Under the pieces are notes generated by a model. The model made no database searches, was not told the origin of the DNA, and worked only from the letters and a program-made list of their open reading frames with translations. This document shows, piece by piece, positions 53,042 to 60,893 of a stretch of 64,000 bases of DNA. Position 1 is the stretch's first letter. Every line of letters begins with the position of its first letter. This DNA is from Algoriphagus iocasae (GTDB lineage: Bacteria; Bacteroidota; Bacteroidia; Cytophagales; Cyclobacteriaceae), in assembly GCF_014206875.1 (NCBI RefSeq), contig NZ_JACIJO010000003.1:1-64000 (forward strand). The letters are read 5' to 3'. A program made the position numbers and the translations under genes.

Positions 53042-53073
53042 AAAAAAGCATCGGACAGGTGCCCGATGCTTTT
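53042..53073 (-). terminator. terminator of the small PepSY-like gene
   Basis: AGCATCGG (53047-53054) pairs with CCGATGCT (53063-53070). On the minus strand the stem is followed by a T-run (plus-strand A at 53042-53047). It follows the stop codon at 53094 and separates the gene from the sigma-54 regulator downstream. Confidence 0.8.
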
Positions 53074-53093
53074 AAATATAAGGGTTTAAGCAA

Positions 53094-53411
53094 CTAGTCT
53101 TTTATTTCGTTCCCTTCTTGATCATATTTTTTGGTCAATTTTTCTTCTGAACCGTTATCAAAAATGACTTCGAAGTGAAATTTGCCATCTAATTGAGTGA
53201 TTTGGTAAGCTTCCGCGATTGGAAGTGCTTTTACTTCTTCACTTTGTGAGATGGTAGCTTTTACAGCATCAGGAAGCGCTTCAGCCTCGATTTTAACTTT
53301 TTCTTGCTGAGTGATCACTTCCATTGGAGTGCTGTTTTTCAACATAAACTGTGGTGTTGCCATTGCAGCACCTGTTACTAACATTGCGGACATTAAAAGA
53401 ACCTTTTTCAT
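53094..53411 (-). CDS. small secreted PepSY-like protein
   Basis: A 105-residue protein with a signal peptide (about residues 1-19, MATPQ at the cleavage region). The mature part has a helix with LPDAVKATIS followed by strands (AYQITQLDGKFHFEVIFDNG and EKLTKKYDQEGNEIKD), the pattern of PepSY-like/DUF2874 periplasmic proteins. Function unknown. It has its own terminator and a possible sigma-54 promoter about 85-100 nt upstream. Confidence 0.8.
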   Translation of the reverse strand: MKKVLLMSAMLVTGAAMATPQFMLKNSTPMEVITQQEKVKIEAEALPDAVKATISQSEEVKALPIAEAYQITQLDGKFHFEVIFDNGSEEKLTKKYDQEGNEIKD

Positions 53412-53452
53412 GGTAATAAGTTGGTTTAGTGTAAAATGGTTATATAATAGTT

Positions 53453-53466
53453 AGAGTCCGGACTCT
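53453..53466. promoter_or_regulatory. 14-bp palindrome upstream of the PepSY-like gene
   Basis: AGAGTCCGGACTCT is a perfect palindrome 42-55 nt before the start codon at 53411. It could be a dimer-binding operator or a hairpin in the leader. No known regulator motif is matched. Confidence 0.4.
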
Positions 53467-53507
53467 TAAATTCAAAACCTTTCTGTTTCGAATCTGAAAA
53501 ACTTAGT

Positions 53508-53523
53508 GCGAAGGTTATGCCAA
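53508..53523 (-). promoter_or_regulatory. possible sigma-54 (-24/-12) promoter
   Basis: On the minus strand the sequence reads TTGGCATAACCTTCGC. GG and GC are 10 nt apart, as required, and TTGGCA matches the -24 box; the -12 box is TCGC in place of TTGC. Transcription would run toward the PepSY-like gene, which lies next to the sigma-54 activator gene. Confidence 0.4.
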
Positions 53524-53735
53524 GTGCTCAAATAGGCGAAAAACCCACTTTTTTGATTAAGATCAAGTGTATTGATGGGGAGAATACCCTCAAGTTGTTC
53601 TTAAGAGAACTTAAAAAGTGGGGCAAAAACCTGTCTATCTCTGCTAATTGGAAGCTTTGCCTGAAATGAGCTGTTTTACAAAATTTAAAATCCTAAAATC
53701 GAACTTTTTTGAAGAAAAATTCTTTTAAAATCTAG

Positions 53736-53743
53736 TAACTTTG
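53736..53743 (+). promoter_or_regulatory. -7 promoter element for the purF-like gene
   Basis: TAACTTTG fits TAnnTTTG exactly, 29 nt before the ATG at 53773. A TTG at 53709-53711 is 24 nt upstream, slightly too far for a standard -33. Confidence 0.5.
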
Positions 53744-53772
53744 CTCCATCAAAATAACATTCGCCAAAATCC

Positions 53773-55656
53773 ATGAGTGACGCCATCAAACACGAATGCG
53801 GCATAGCAATGATCAGGCTGCGCAAACCCGTTCAATATTATATTGACAAATACGGAACAGCAGCTTATGCAGCTAACAGACTTTATGTCTTAATGCAAAA
53901 GCAAATCAATCGAGGTCAGGATGGCGCGGGAGTCGCCAACATCAAAATCGGCACTGATCCCGGTACTAGATATATCAGTAGATACCGGTCGATTGAACCT
54001 TCAGCGGTCAATTTCATCTTTGACAAGATCAACAAGAAGTACAAAAAAGCTAAAAAAATAGGTGGTCATGATGCACTTTCTGATGCAGAATGGCTGAAAG
54101 AAAATATCGCATTTACAGGAGAAGTTTGGTTGGGGCACCTTCGTTATGGTACACATGGCGAAAACAGCATCGAAACTTGTCACCCTTTCCTAAAGCAAAA
54201 CAACTGGAGAAGTAGAAACCTGGTAATGGCTGGAAACTTCAACATGACAAATGTTGAGGAGCTTTTCAGTAAGCTTGTTCAGCTGGGACAGCACCCGAAA
54301 GAAAAAACAGATACCGTAACGGTGATGGAGAAAATCGGGCACTTCCTGGATGAGGAAAACCAGCGAATTTTCGATAAATACAAGCACCAATATTCAAACG
54401 AACAGATTACCAACGTCATTGAAAATGAGTTGGACGTGGCTAGAATCCTAAGAAGATCCTGTAGAGATTTTGATGGAGGATATGCGATGGCAGGAATGAT
54501 CGGTAACGGTTCTGCATTTGTTGTTCGTGATCCTTCCGGTATTCGTCCAGCTTATTACTATGCTGATGACGAGGTAGTGGTCGTAGCTTCCGAAAAGCCA
54601 GCAATCAAATCCGCTTTCAATATTGATTTTAAATCCATCCAAGAGATCAAACCAGGTCATGCTTTGGTGATCAATAAAGATGGATCCTATGCAGAATCAG
54701 AGATTTTGCCGGCAAGAGAGAAGAAATCCTGCAGCTTTGAAAGAATTTATTTCTCTAGAGGAACTGATCCAGCTATTTATCAGGAAAGGAAAGATTTGGG
54801 TAAAGCATTGATTCCGCAAATCTTAAAAGCGATTGATTTCGACCTTAAAAACACTGTCTTCTCTTACATTCCAAATACAGCTGAAACAGCATTTTTGGGA
54901 ATGATCGAGGGATTGGAAGATTATCTAAGCGCAAAAAGAAGGGAAGTTTTCTTAGATGGCAAGCCACATATGGGCGAGCTGGATGAGTTGCTTAATTTCA
55001 GACCAAGAGTAGAAAAATTGGTTAGCAAAGACGTGAAGTTGAGAACATTTATCACCAATGATGACGATCGCGATACCATGGTGGCAAATGTTTACGATAC
55101 GACATTTGAGGTTGTGAAACCAGGTGTGGATACCTTGGTAGTAATTGATGATAGTATTGTGAGAGGTACTACTTTGGAGAAAAGCATTTTGACAACATTG
55201 GATAAATTGAATCCAAAAAGAATCATCATCGTTTCTTCTGCTCCACAGATCCGATTCCCGGATTGTTATGGAATTGACATGTCAAGAATGAAGGAGTTTA
55301 TTGCCTTCAGAGCAGCATTGGCTTTATTAAAGGAAAGGAAAATGGAAGATATCTTGGATAAAATCCACGAGTCATGCTTAAGCCATCCTAATTCTTATGA
55401 AAACTTTGTAAAAGAAGTTTACAGTCAATTTACTGATGATGAAATTTCTGATAAAGTTGCTCAGATTGTCGTTGGAGATAACATTAAAGCAGAAGTTCAA
55501 GTGATTTTCCAAACTGTAGATAACCTGCATAAATGTATCCCTAACCATATTGGAGACTGGTATTTTACTGGAGACTATCCAACTACAGGTGGTACTCGAG
55601 TGGTGAATAAATCCTTTGCCAACTTTATGGAAGGCAAGACAGTTAGAGCTTATTAA
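53773..55656 (+). CDS. amidophosphoribosyltransferase (PurF-type, long form)
   Basis: A 627-residue glutamine amidotransferase-phosphoribosyltransferase. An 8-residue propeptide (MSDAIKHE) precedes the expected nucleophile Cys9 (CGIAMIR). The Ntn-type glutaminase domain shows RGQDGAGVA, GHLRYGTHGE and FNMTN. The PRTase domain has the PRPP loop VVIDDSIVRGTT. At 627 residues it is longer than E. coli PurF (505), with inserts around 300-450 and a C-terminal extension. Bacteroidota often carry such a long form besides a standard PurF, so I withhold the symbol. The reaction would be PRPP plus glutamine to phosphoribosylamine, the first step of purine synthesis. Confidence 0.88.
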   Translation: MSDAIKHECGIAMIRLRKPVQYYIDKYGTAAYAANRLYVLMQKQINRGQDGAGVANIKIGTDPGTRYISRYRSIEPSAVNFIFDKINKKYKKAKKIGGHDALSDAEWLKENIAFTGEVWLGHLRYGTHGENSIETCHPFLKQNNWRSRNLVMAGNFNMTNVEELFSKLVQLGQHPKEKTDTVTVMEKIGHFLDEENQRIFDKYKHQYSNEQITNVIENELDVARILRRSCRDFDGGYAMAGMIGNGSAFVVRDPSGIRPAYYYADDEVVVVASEKPAIKSAFNIDFKSIQEIKPGHALVINKDGSYAESEILPAREKKSCSFERIYFSRGTDPAIYQERKDLGKALIPQILKAIDFDLKNTVFSYIPNTAETAFLGMIEGLEDYLSAKRREVFLDGKPHMGELDELLNFRPRVEKLVSKDVKLRTFITNDDDRDTMVANVYDTTFEVVKPGVDTLVVIDDSIVRGTTLEKSILTTLDKLNPKRIIIVSSAPQIRFPDCYGIDMSRMKEFIAFRAALALLKERKMEDILDKIHESCLSHPNSYENFVKEVYSQFTDDEISDKVAQIVVGDNIKAEVQVIFQTVDNLHKCIPNHIGDWYFTGDYPTTGGTRVVNKSFANFMEGKTVRAY

Positions 55657-55678
55657 TAGACTTTATTTGAATAGAAAT

Positions 55679-55712
55679 AAAAAGGCACAGGGAATATTCC
55701 TTGTGCCTTTTC
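55679..55712 (+). terminator. terminator after the purF-like gene
   Basis: AAAGGCACAGGGAA (55681-55694) pairs with TTCCTTGTGCCTTT (55697-55710, one G-T pair). T-rich sequence follows. Confidence 0.85.
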
Positions 55713-55775
55713 TCTTTTTGAAAATTCGGTTGAATAAATTAGTGTTGTAATTCAAAATAAACAGAAGAATAAATA

Positions 55776-56828
55776 ATGGATATAAACGTAGCACTCTTAA
55801 AAGAAATTTGTGAAATAGCCGGAGCTCCTGGTTTTGAGAAGAGAGTGAGAGATCTTGTCGTAGAATTAGTAAGTCCAATTTCCGATGAGGTGAAGATTGA
55901 TAATCTAGGGAACGTGATTGCAATCAAAAAGGGTAAGAATAATCCTGATGGTAAGCGTGTGATGGTAGCAGCTCATATGGATGAAATCGGATTTATAGTC
56001 ACTCATATCGATGATAACGGATTTTTGAGATTTCATACCTTGGGTGGATTTGATCCTAAGACTTTAACAGCACAGCGGGTTATCGTCCATGGGAAAAAGG
56101 ATTTGGTAGGAGTGATGGGAAGCAAACCAATCCATGTGATGTCTGCAGAAGAAAGAACCAAGCTGCCAAAAACGACTGATTTCTTTATTGATTTGGGGAT
56201 GTCAAAAGAGGAGGTGGTGAAATACATTTCTATCGGAGATCCAGTGACCAGAGACCGTGAATTGATAGAAATGGGTGATTGTGTCAACTGTAAATCTATT
56301 GACAACCGAGTGGCAGTGTTTATTTTGATCGAAACACTTAAAAACTTAAAGAATCCTGCTTACGATGTTTATGCGACTTTTACCGTACAGGAGGAAGTTG
56401 GTCTGAGGGGAGCAAATGTTGCGGCACATGGCATCAATCCTGATTTTGGAATCGCATTGGATACAACGATTGCTTTTGATGTGCCCGGGGCGCAGGCTCA
56501 TGAGAAAGTGACAGAATTAGGCAAAGGAACTGCGATAAAAATTATGGATGCAATGACGATCTGTGATTATCGTATGGTGGAATTTATGAAGCAGACTGCG
56601 GATAAGGAAAAGATCAAATGGCAACCCGAGATCCTGACAGCTGGAGGAACTGATACAGCTGGTGTGCAAAGAATGGGGAAGCAAGGAGCAATTGCCGGAG
56701 CGATTTCCATTCCTACTAGACATCTTCATCAGGTGATTGAGATGGCACATAAGCAAGATATTGCTGATTCTATTTCTTTATTGATAGCATGTCTTGAGCA
56801 AGTGGATCAGTACGATTGGAAACACTGA
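55776..56828 (+). CDS. M42 family glutamyl aminopeptidase/endoglucanase-like metallopeptidase
   Basis: A 350-residue di-metal aminopeptidase. The metal ligands are visible in AAHMDEIGF (His, Asp), CKSIDNRVAVFIL (bridging Asp), VQEEVGLRGA (catalytic Glu pair), ALDTTIAFD (Asp), and a C-terminal His in IPTRHLHQV. M42 enzymes assemble into large tetrahedral complexes that trim peptides in the cytoplasm. Length is normal. It has its own terminator, so is a single-gene unit. Confidence 0.93.
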   Translation: MDINVALLKEICEIAGAPGFEKRVRDLVVELVSPISDEVKIDNLGNVIAIKKGKNNPDGKRVMVAAHMDEIGFIVTHIDDNGFLRFHTLGGFDPKTLTAQRVIVHGKKDLVGVMGSKPIHVMSAEERTKLPKTTDFFIDLGMSKEEVVKYISIGDPVTRDRELIEMGDCVNCKSIDNRVAVFILIETLKNLKNPAYDVYATFTVQEEVGLRGANVAAHGINPDFGIALDTTIAFDVPGAQAHEKVTELGKGTAIKIMDAMTICDYRMVEFMKQTADKEKIKWQPEILTAGGTDTAGVQRMGKQGAIAGAISIPTRHLHQVIEMAHKQDIADSISLLIACLEQVDQYDWKH

Positions 56829-56847
56829 TTTTTTGAAAATTCTTTCA

Positions 56848-56880
56848 AAGCCATTTCGATTTAATCGGGATGGCTTTTTT
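56848..56880 (+). terminator. terminator after the M42 peptidase gene
   Basis: AAGCCAT (56848-56854) pairs with ATGGCTT (56870-56876) with further inner pairing around TTA, followed by a T-run. Confidence 0.82.
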
Positions 56881-56946
56881 CTTTTTCATACTTAGCAAAA
56901 CCGAAGGCTAAACCCTGTAGGCCTTTTTTTTGCATTTTTTCATCGT

Positions 56947-57942
56947 ATGATTACTGAAATTGTCCCACAAAAACAGATTAGCTCTAAAGATAAAATTAGA
57001 GTAGAACCGTTTCTGGCGTTTGGAAACAAGCAGCAGGTTTTTGTTAAAGGCCGAGTAGTGACCTCTTATAGCCGAAAAAAGCCTACTTCTAGGAATTCCT
57101 GGATAAAAAATATTCTAGCCACCATTCGTAGGTATTCTGTAAAAAGCATTCCGGAGGCTTTAGTGGAGATCCAGTTTCATGATAAAAACCTGAAGGTCAG
57201 AACTGATGAGGATGGGGTTTTTGAGAAACAAATTGAGGTGGAAAATCCCAATTTGGAAATTCCTGAACATGTGAACTTGAGGGTGCTTGAGCCAATCGAA
57301 AAAAATAAGCCGGTATGGGTCAGTAAAAACGTCCAAAGGTTTGATGAGGAAGAAGGAGTTATCTCTGATATAGATGACACAATTATCATTTCTCATGCGA
57401 CAGACCTTGGGAAAAAGTTTTGGCTTTCAATCTCAAAGAATGCCTATACAAGGAGACCTCTTCCTGGTGTCTCTGACTTTTATAAAGAATTGACAGGAAA
57501 CGGTGAAAGACCCCTTTTCTATGTGTCAAGCAGTGATTGGTCAATGTATGATCTGATTCGTGACTTTATGCGATTCAGGCATATTCCTAAAGGACCAACT
57601 TTATTAAAAGATAAACATCTCAATCTTAAGAATATTTGGAAATCGGGTGGTGGAGATCATGGCCATAAGCTGGATAAAATAATTTTCCTGTTTAACCTAT
57701 ATCCACAGATGCGATTTTTCTTGATAGGGGATAGTGGACAGCATGATCCGGAAATATATGCGGAAGTGATCAAAAGATTTCCAGGTCGGGTAATTGCAGT
57801 CTTTATCCGGATTGTGGGTGACTTGGAATTAGATAGAAAAGCCAAACTCGATGCGGAGGTTGGAATGGAGAAATTCTTCTTTGTGGAGACCTCAGAGCAG
57901 GCGATGGAATTGGCAAATAAGCATCAGTTTATTAAAAAATAA
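56947..57942 (+). CDS. App1-type phosphatidate phosphatase domain protein (DUF2183)
   Basis: A 331-residue protein. An N-terminal beta region (about 1-135, including ALVEIQFHDKNLKVRTDEDG) is followed by the HAD-like DUF2183/App1 domain with catalytic DIDDT (about residues 143-147). FYVSSSDWSMYDL supplies motif II, and FFLIGDSGQHDPE motif III/IV. Yeast App1 is a Mg-dependent phosphatidate phosphatase. The bacterial substrate is unproven, but the next gene, a lipid kinase only 4 bases downstream, supports lipid phosphate metabolism. Cytoplasmic; no signal peptide is seen. Confidence 0.9.
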   Translation: MITEIVPQKQISSKDKIRVEPFLAFGNKQQVFVKGRVVTSYSRKKPTSRNSWIKNILATIRRYSVKSIPEALVEIQFHDKNLKVRTDEDGVFEKQIEVENPNLEIPEHVNLRVLEPIEKNKPVWVSKNVQRFDEEEGVISDIDDTIIISHATDLGKKFWLSISKNAYTRRPLPGVSDFYKELTGNGERPLFYVSSSDWSMYDLIRDFMRFRHIPKGPTLLKDKHLNLKNIWKSGGGDHGHKLDKIIFLFNLYPQMRFFLIGDSGQHDPEIYAEVIKRFPGRVIAVFIRIVGDLELDRKAKLDAEVGMEKFFFVETSEQAMELANKHQFIKK

Positions 57943-57946
57943 GAGT

Positions 57947-58852
57947 ATGAGAAAAGTATGTTTGTTTGTTTACAACCCGATTTCGGGGGACAACACAATA
58001 GAGAGGGAAGAATTGATCGAAAAGCTTGATCTGAAACTTCCTGAATACGAAGCCCAGGTTTTTGAAACTACTGGTGAAGATGATGCCATAAAGATCAAAA
58101 TGGAATTTGATCGAGTTAGGCCTGATCTGGTAATGATCGGTGGAGGAGATGGTACTGTGAAGCTCGTGGCAATGGCCTTAAAAGAGGTAGAAGTTCCTTT
58201 GTGTATTGTGCCGCTTGGCTCTGCCAATGGTTTGGCAAAATGCATGGGAATTAATACAGTGGAGGATGCATGGGAGGCTATCCGTAATTTTAATTTACAT
58301 CCAATCGATGCGATTCGAATCAATGATGAGATTTGTCTTCATATGGCAGATTTTGGCTTCAATGCCAACTTGGTCAAAAAGTTTGAAAGTGTCGATGGCA
58401 GAGGAATGCTGGCCTATATCAAGAGTTCTCTTTCTGAGATTTTCACGACAGAACCAAAAGTCTATCGCTTGAATATCGATGGTCAAAGTCGTGAAGTCGC
58501 TGCCAAAATGCTTGTGATTGCCAATGGCGATCAATATGGAACCGGTGCTTTGATCAATTGTAGAGGTAAAATGGATGATGGGAAATTTGAGATCATTGCC
58601 CTTAATCCAGAATCTGCGAAAGACTACATCCGAATGACTTTGGCAATGTTTAAAGGAGATTTGGAAGAACAAAATTCCTCCAATGTTTTCCGCTGTGAAA
58701 CCTGTGAAATAGAAAATCCGGAGGAAGTTGAGTTTCAAATTGATGGCGAAACAATGGGGAAACCTTCAAAAGTTATTGCCAAAATTGAGAAAGCTGCATT
58801 TCAGTTTCTGACATCCAAACAATATGCAGCCTGCCAAAAGGATCTTTCCTAG
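57947..58852 (+). CDS. diacylglycerol kinase-family lipid kinase (YegS/DagK-like)
   Basis: About 301 residues from ATG 57947; the frame is open further upstream, but family members begin like MRKVCLFVYNPISG. The DAGK catalytic domain has the nucleotide loop VMIGGGDGTVKLVA (about residues 62-75) and PLGSANGLAK. The C-terminal beta-sandwich ends with EVEFQIDGETMG. It phosphorylates a lipid (diacylglycerol or a relative) with ATP. It starts 4 bases after the App1-type phosphatase, suggesting a kinase/phosphatase pair acting on the same lipid pool. Confidence 0.9.
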   Translation: MRKVCLFVYNPISGDNTIEREELIEKLDLKLPEYEAQVFETTGEDDAIKIKMEFDRVRPDLVMIGGGDGTVKLVAMALKEVEVPLCIVPLGSANGLAKCMGINTVEDAWEAIRNFNLHPIDAIRINDEICLHMADFGFNANLVKKFESVDGRGMLAYIKSSLSEIFTTEPKVYRLNIDGQSREVAAKMLVIANGDQYGTGALINCRGKMDDGKFEIIALNPESAKDYIRMTLAMFKGDLEEQNSSNVFRCETCEIENPEEVEFQIDGETMGKPSKVIAKIEKAAFQFLTSKQYAACQKDLS

Positions 58853-58922
58853 ACTTTATAAAGTTATTGCCCCAAAATTTAAGAGTTTTGTATATCTTCC
58901 TTTTTCAATATTCTCTCATCCC

Positions 58923-59732
58923 ATGATCAAGAAAGTTATTCAATTCTTTTCTCTTGCTATAGTTTGTGTAGCATGTACCCAAAACAAAGCAGAAGTTTCT
59001 ACTAATTCATCTGAGAAGCAGGATTCGCAGTGGATCACTATGTTTAATGGTGAAAACCTAGACAGCTGGATTCCCAAAATCCAACATCATGAAACTGGAG
59101 AGAATTATGCGAATACATTTCGAGTAGAAGATGGCATTATTGAGGTGAATTACGATGACTATAATGAAGGTTTTAATGATCGCTATGGTCATTTGTTTTA
59201 TGAGAAACCTTTTTCCTCATTTCATATGACTTGGGAATATCGATTTACCGATCAGTGGATGGAAGATGCTGCGAGCTACACTTATCGAAACAGCGGCGTC
59301 ATGTTTCACTCACAGGCTCCCAACTCCATTCTAAAGGAGCAGGATTGGCCGATTTCTGTAGAATGGCAAATGCTTGCCGAAGAGGAGGAGGGTGTTCCTA
59401 GACCTACAGGAAATATGTGCTCTCCAGGAACAGACGTGTTTTTCGAAGGGGAAAAAGACCCTCGTCACTGTATCAATTCTACTTCGGATACTTACAAATG
59501 GGATGAATGGGTAAGAGCAGATCTCATCGTTTTTGCAGACTCGTTGGTTATTCACTTAGTGAATGGAGATACTGTTTTGCAATACACCAAACCACAAATT
59601 GGAGGAGGGACAGCTAACAGATTTGACCCAGCCATAAAAGTAGATGGTCAACTTCTCAAAGAAGGCTACATCGGTCTTCAGAGTGAAGGTCAAGGGGTAT
59701 TATTCAGAGATCTAAGAATTAAAGAACTATAA
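58923..59732 (+). CDS. DUF1080 (3-keto-disaccharide hydrolase-like) lipoprotein
   Basis: About 269 residues from ATG 58923, chosen because it gives a lipoprotein signal peptide with Cys in IVCVACTQN (about residue 19); the frame is open upstream to 58824 inside the lipid kinase gene. The mature part is a concanavalin-like sandwich: FNGENLDSWIPKIQ, HLFYEKPFSSFHMTWEYR, NSGVMFHSQ and GYIGLQSEGQGVLFRDLRI are DUF1080 blocks. Related proteins act on 3-keto-glycosides or bind glycans. Probably surface or periplasmic. No other carbohydrate genes are adjacent. Confidence 0.88.
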   Translation: MIKKVIQFFSLAIVCVACTQNKAEVSTNSSEKQDSQWITMFNGENLDSWIPKIQHHETGENYANTFRVEDGIIEVNYDDYNEGFNDRYGHLFYEKPFSSFHMTWEYRFTDQWMEDAASYTYRNSGVMFHSQAPNSILKEQDWPISVEWQMLAEEEEGVPRPTGNMCSPGTDVFFEGEKDPRHCINSTSDTYKWDEWVRADLIVFADSLVIHLVNGDTVLQYTKPQIGGGTANRFDPAIKVDGQLLKEGYIGLQSEGQGVLFRDLRIKEL

Positions 59733-59773
59733 ATTCAGGTTTTCTTTGGAATGAAAAATTCTGCCTAAATTAA

Positions 59774-60799
59774 ATGGTCAGAGATTTTTCACTTTATAAA
59801 AAGGAAACCATGGAATCAAAACACGGATTTTTAAAAATGTCAATGGCAGAATTTGCTGTTTGGATTCAAGAACAGCGGATAGCTAGAACCATATTGACAG
59901 TCCAGCAGCATCATACTTGGAGCCCAAGTTATACCCATTTTAATGGAAATAACCACTTCGAAAGACAAGCTGCGATGAAAAATTATCATGTCAGGAATAA
60001 TGGCTGGCAGGATATAGGACAACATTTCACCTCTTTCCCAGATGGAACAATACTTACAGGAAGGTCATTGGAATCCACGCCGGCCTGTATTTATGGAGCC
60101 AATAGAGATTCGATTTGTATTGAGCACTTTGGCAACTTTGATCTCAATGGAGATACTATGACAAATGCACATCGGGACACTATTGTCCAGATGACTGCAG
60201 CTTTATGCGACAAATTCAGATTGCCCCTCAATAGCTTTAGCATTATTTACCATCATTGGTTTGACCTGAATACCGGAAAGAGAAATAATGGAACCGGTAC
60301 CAATAAATCCTGTCCTGGTACCAATTTCTTTGGAGGAAATAAGGTCGATAATTTTAATGCAAACTTTTTGCCTTTGGTGGCTCAGCAGCTTCTAGGAAGA
60401 CCAGCTCCAACTCCACCGGATGCGATCCAAAAATATGTGGTTGTCACCGCTTCTGCTCTAAATGTCCGAGAACTTCCTTCTGGGAGTTCATCGAAAGTGT
60501 CGAATCGGGAACCTGCTCAGTTGGGAGCAGTATTGAGAATTTATGATGAGTCAAACGGTTGGCTGAAAATCTCTAACAGCCAATCCCACTGGGTTTATGG
60601 GAGATATACAACCGATGTGAAACGTGCCACAGTCAATGCGAATGTCTTGCGGGTAAGAAGTGGGCCAGGAACCAATTTTTCTATCGTTGACAACCTCATG
60701 CAAAATGAAGAAGTGTTTATTTCTCAGGAAGTAAATGGCTGGTGTAAAATCAGTCTTGAGGAGAAATGGCTCAGTAAATCCTTTTTGGATTTTTCTTGA
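59774..60799 (+). CDS. PGRP-fold N-acetylmuramoyl-L-alanine amidase with two SH3 domains
   Basis: A 341-residue protein (an in-frame Met at 59810 is an alternative start). Residues about 30-205 are an amidase_2/PGRP domain: QQHHTWSP (first zinc His), GWQDIGQHF, EHFGNFD, IIYHHWFD (second His) and a CPGTNFF segment near the third ligand. Two bacterial SH3 domains follow (about 217-280 with ALNVRELPSGSS, and 283-341 with VLRVRSGPGTNF). It should cleave or bind peptidoglycan. No signal peptide or membrane anchor is seen, as in phage and predatory amidases; no phage genes are nearby. Confidence 0.88.
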   Translation: MVRDFSLYKKETMESKHGFLKMSMAEFAVWIQEQRIARTILTVQQHHTWSPSYTHFNGNNHFERQAAMKNYHVRNNGWQDIGQHFTSFPDGTILTGRSLESTPACIYGANRDSICIEHFGNFDLNGDTMTNAHRDTIVQMTAALCDKFRLPLNSFSIIYHHWFDLNTGKRNNGTGTNKSCPGTNFFGGNKVDNFNANFLPLVAQQLLGRPAPTPPDAIQKYVVVTASALNVRELPSGSSSKVSNREPAQLGAVLRIYDESNGWLKISNSQSHWVYGRYTTDVKRATVNANVLRVRSGPGTNFSIVDNLMQNEEVFISQEVNGWCKISLEEKWLSKSFLDFS

Positions 60800-60814
60800 T
60801 ACTCCCAATCCAAT

Positions 60815-60851
60815 AAAAAATCCGACAATCATTATAGCTGTCGGATTTTTT
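60815..60851. terminator. bidirectional terminator between the amidase gene and valS
   Basis: AAAAATCCGACA (60816-60827) pairs with TGTCGGATTTTT (60839-60850), with T-rich ends on both strands. It serves the amidase gene and the convergent valS. Confidence 0.88.
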
Positions 60852-60893
60852 TATTGCTCCAATTTGGATTGAATCAAGCAGTTTGACCTGCAT

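Larger units (their letters stand above)
53412..53772. other. divergent intergenic region between the PepSY-like gene and purF
   Basis: 361 bases without a gene. It contains a 14-bp perfect palindrome (53453-53466), a minus-strand sigma-54-like promoter (53508-53523) and a plus-strand -7 box (53736-53743). No open frame with coding character or structured RNA was recognised. Confidence 0.6.

Noticed and set aside
57851..57946. Upstream start for the lipid kinase
   Set aside because: The added residues are an out-of-frame reading of the App1-type gene, Arg/Trp-rich; the conserved start is at 57947.
58824..58922. Upstream start for the DUF1080 lipoprotein
   Set aside because: It would put 33 residues before the signal peptide and overlap the lipid kinase gene. 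ATG 58923 gives a normal lipoprotein signal.
59774..60799. Prophage remnant around the amidase
   Set aside because: Neighbours are ordinary chromosomal genes (DUF1080 lipoprotein, valS). No holin, integrase or structural genes are visible.
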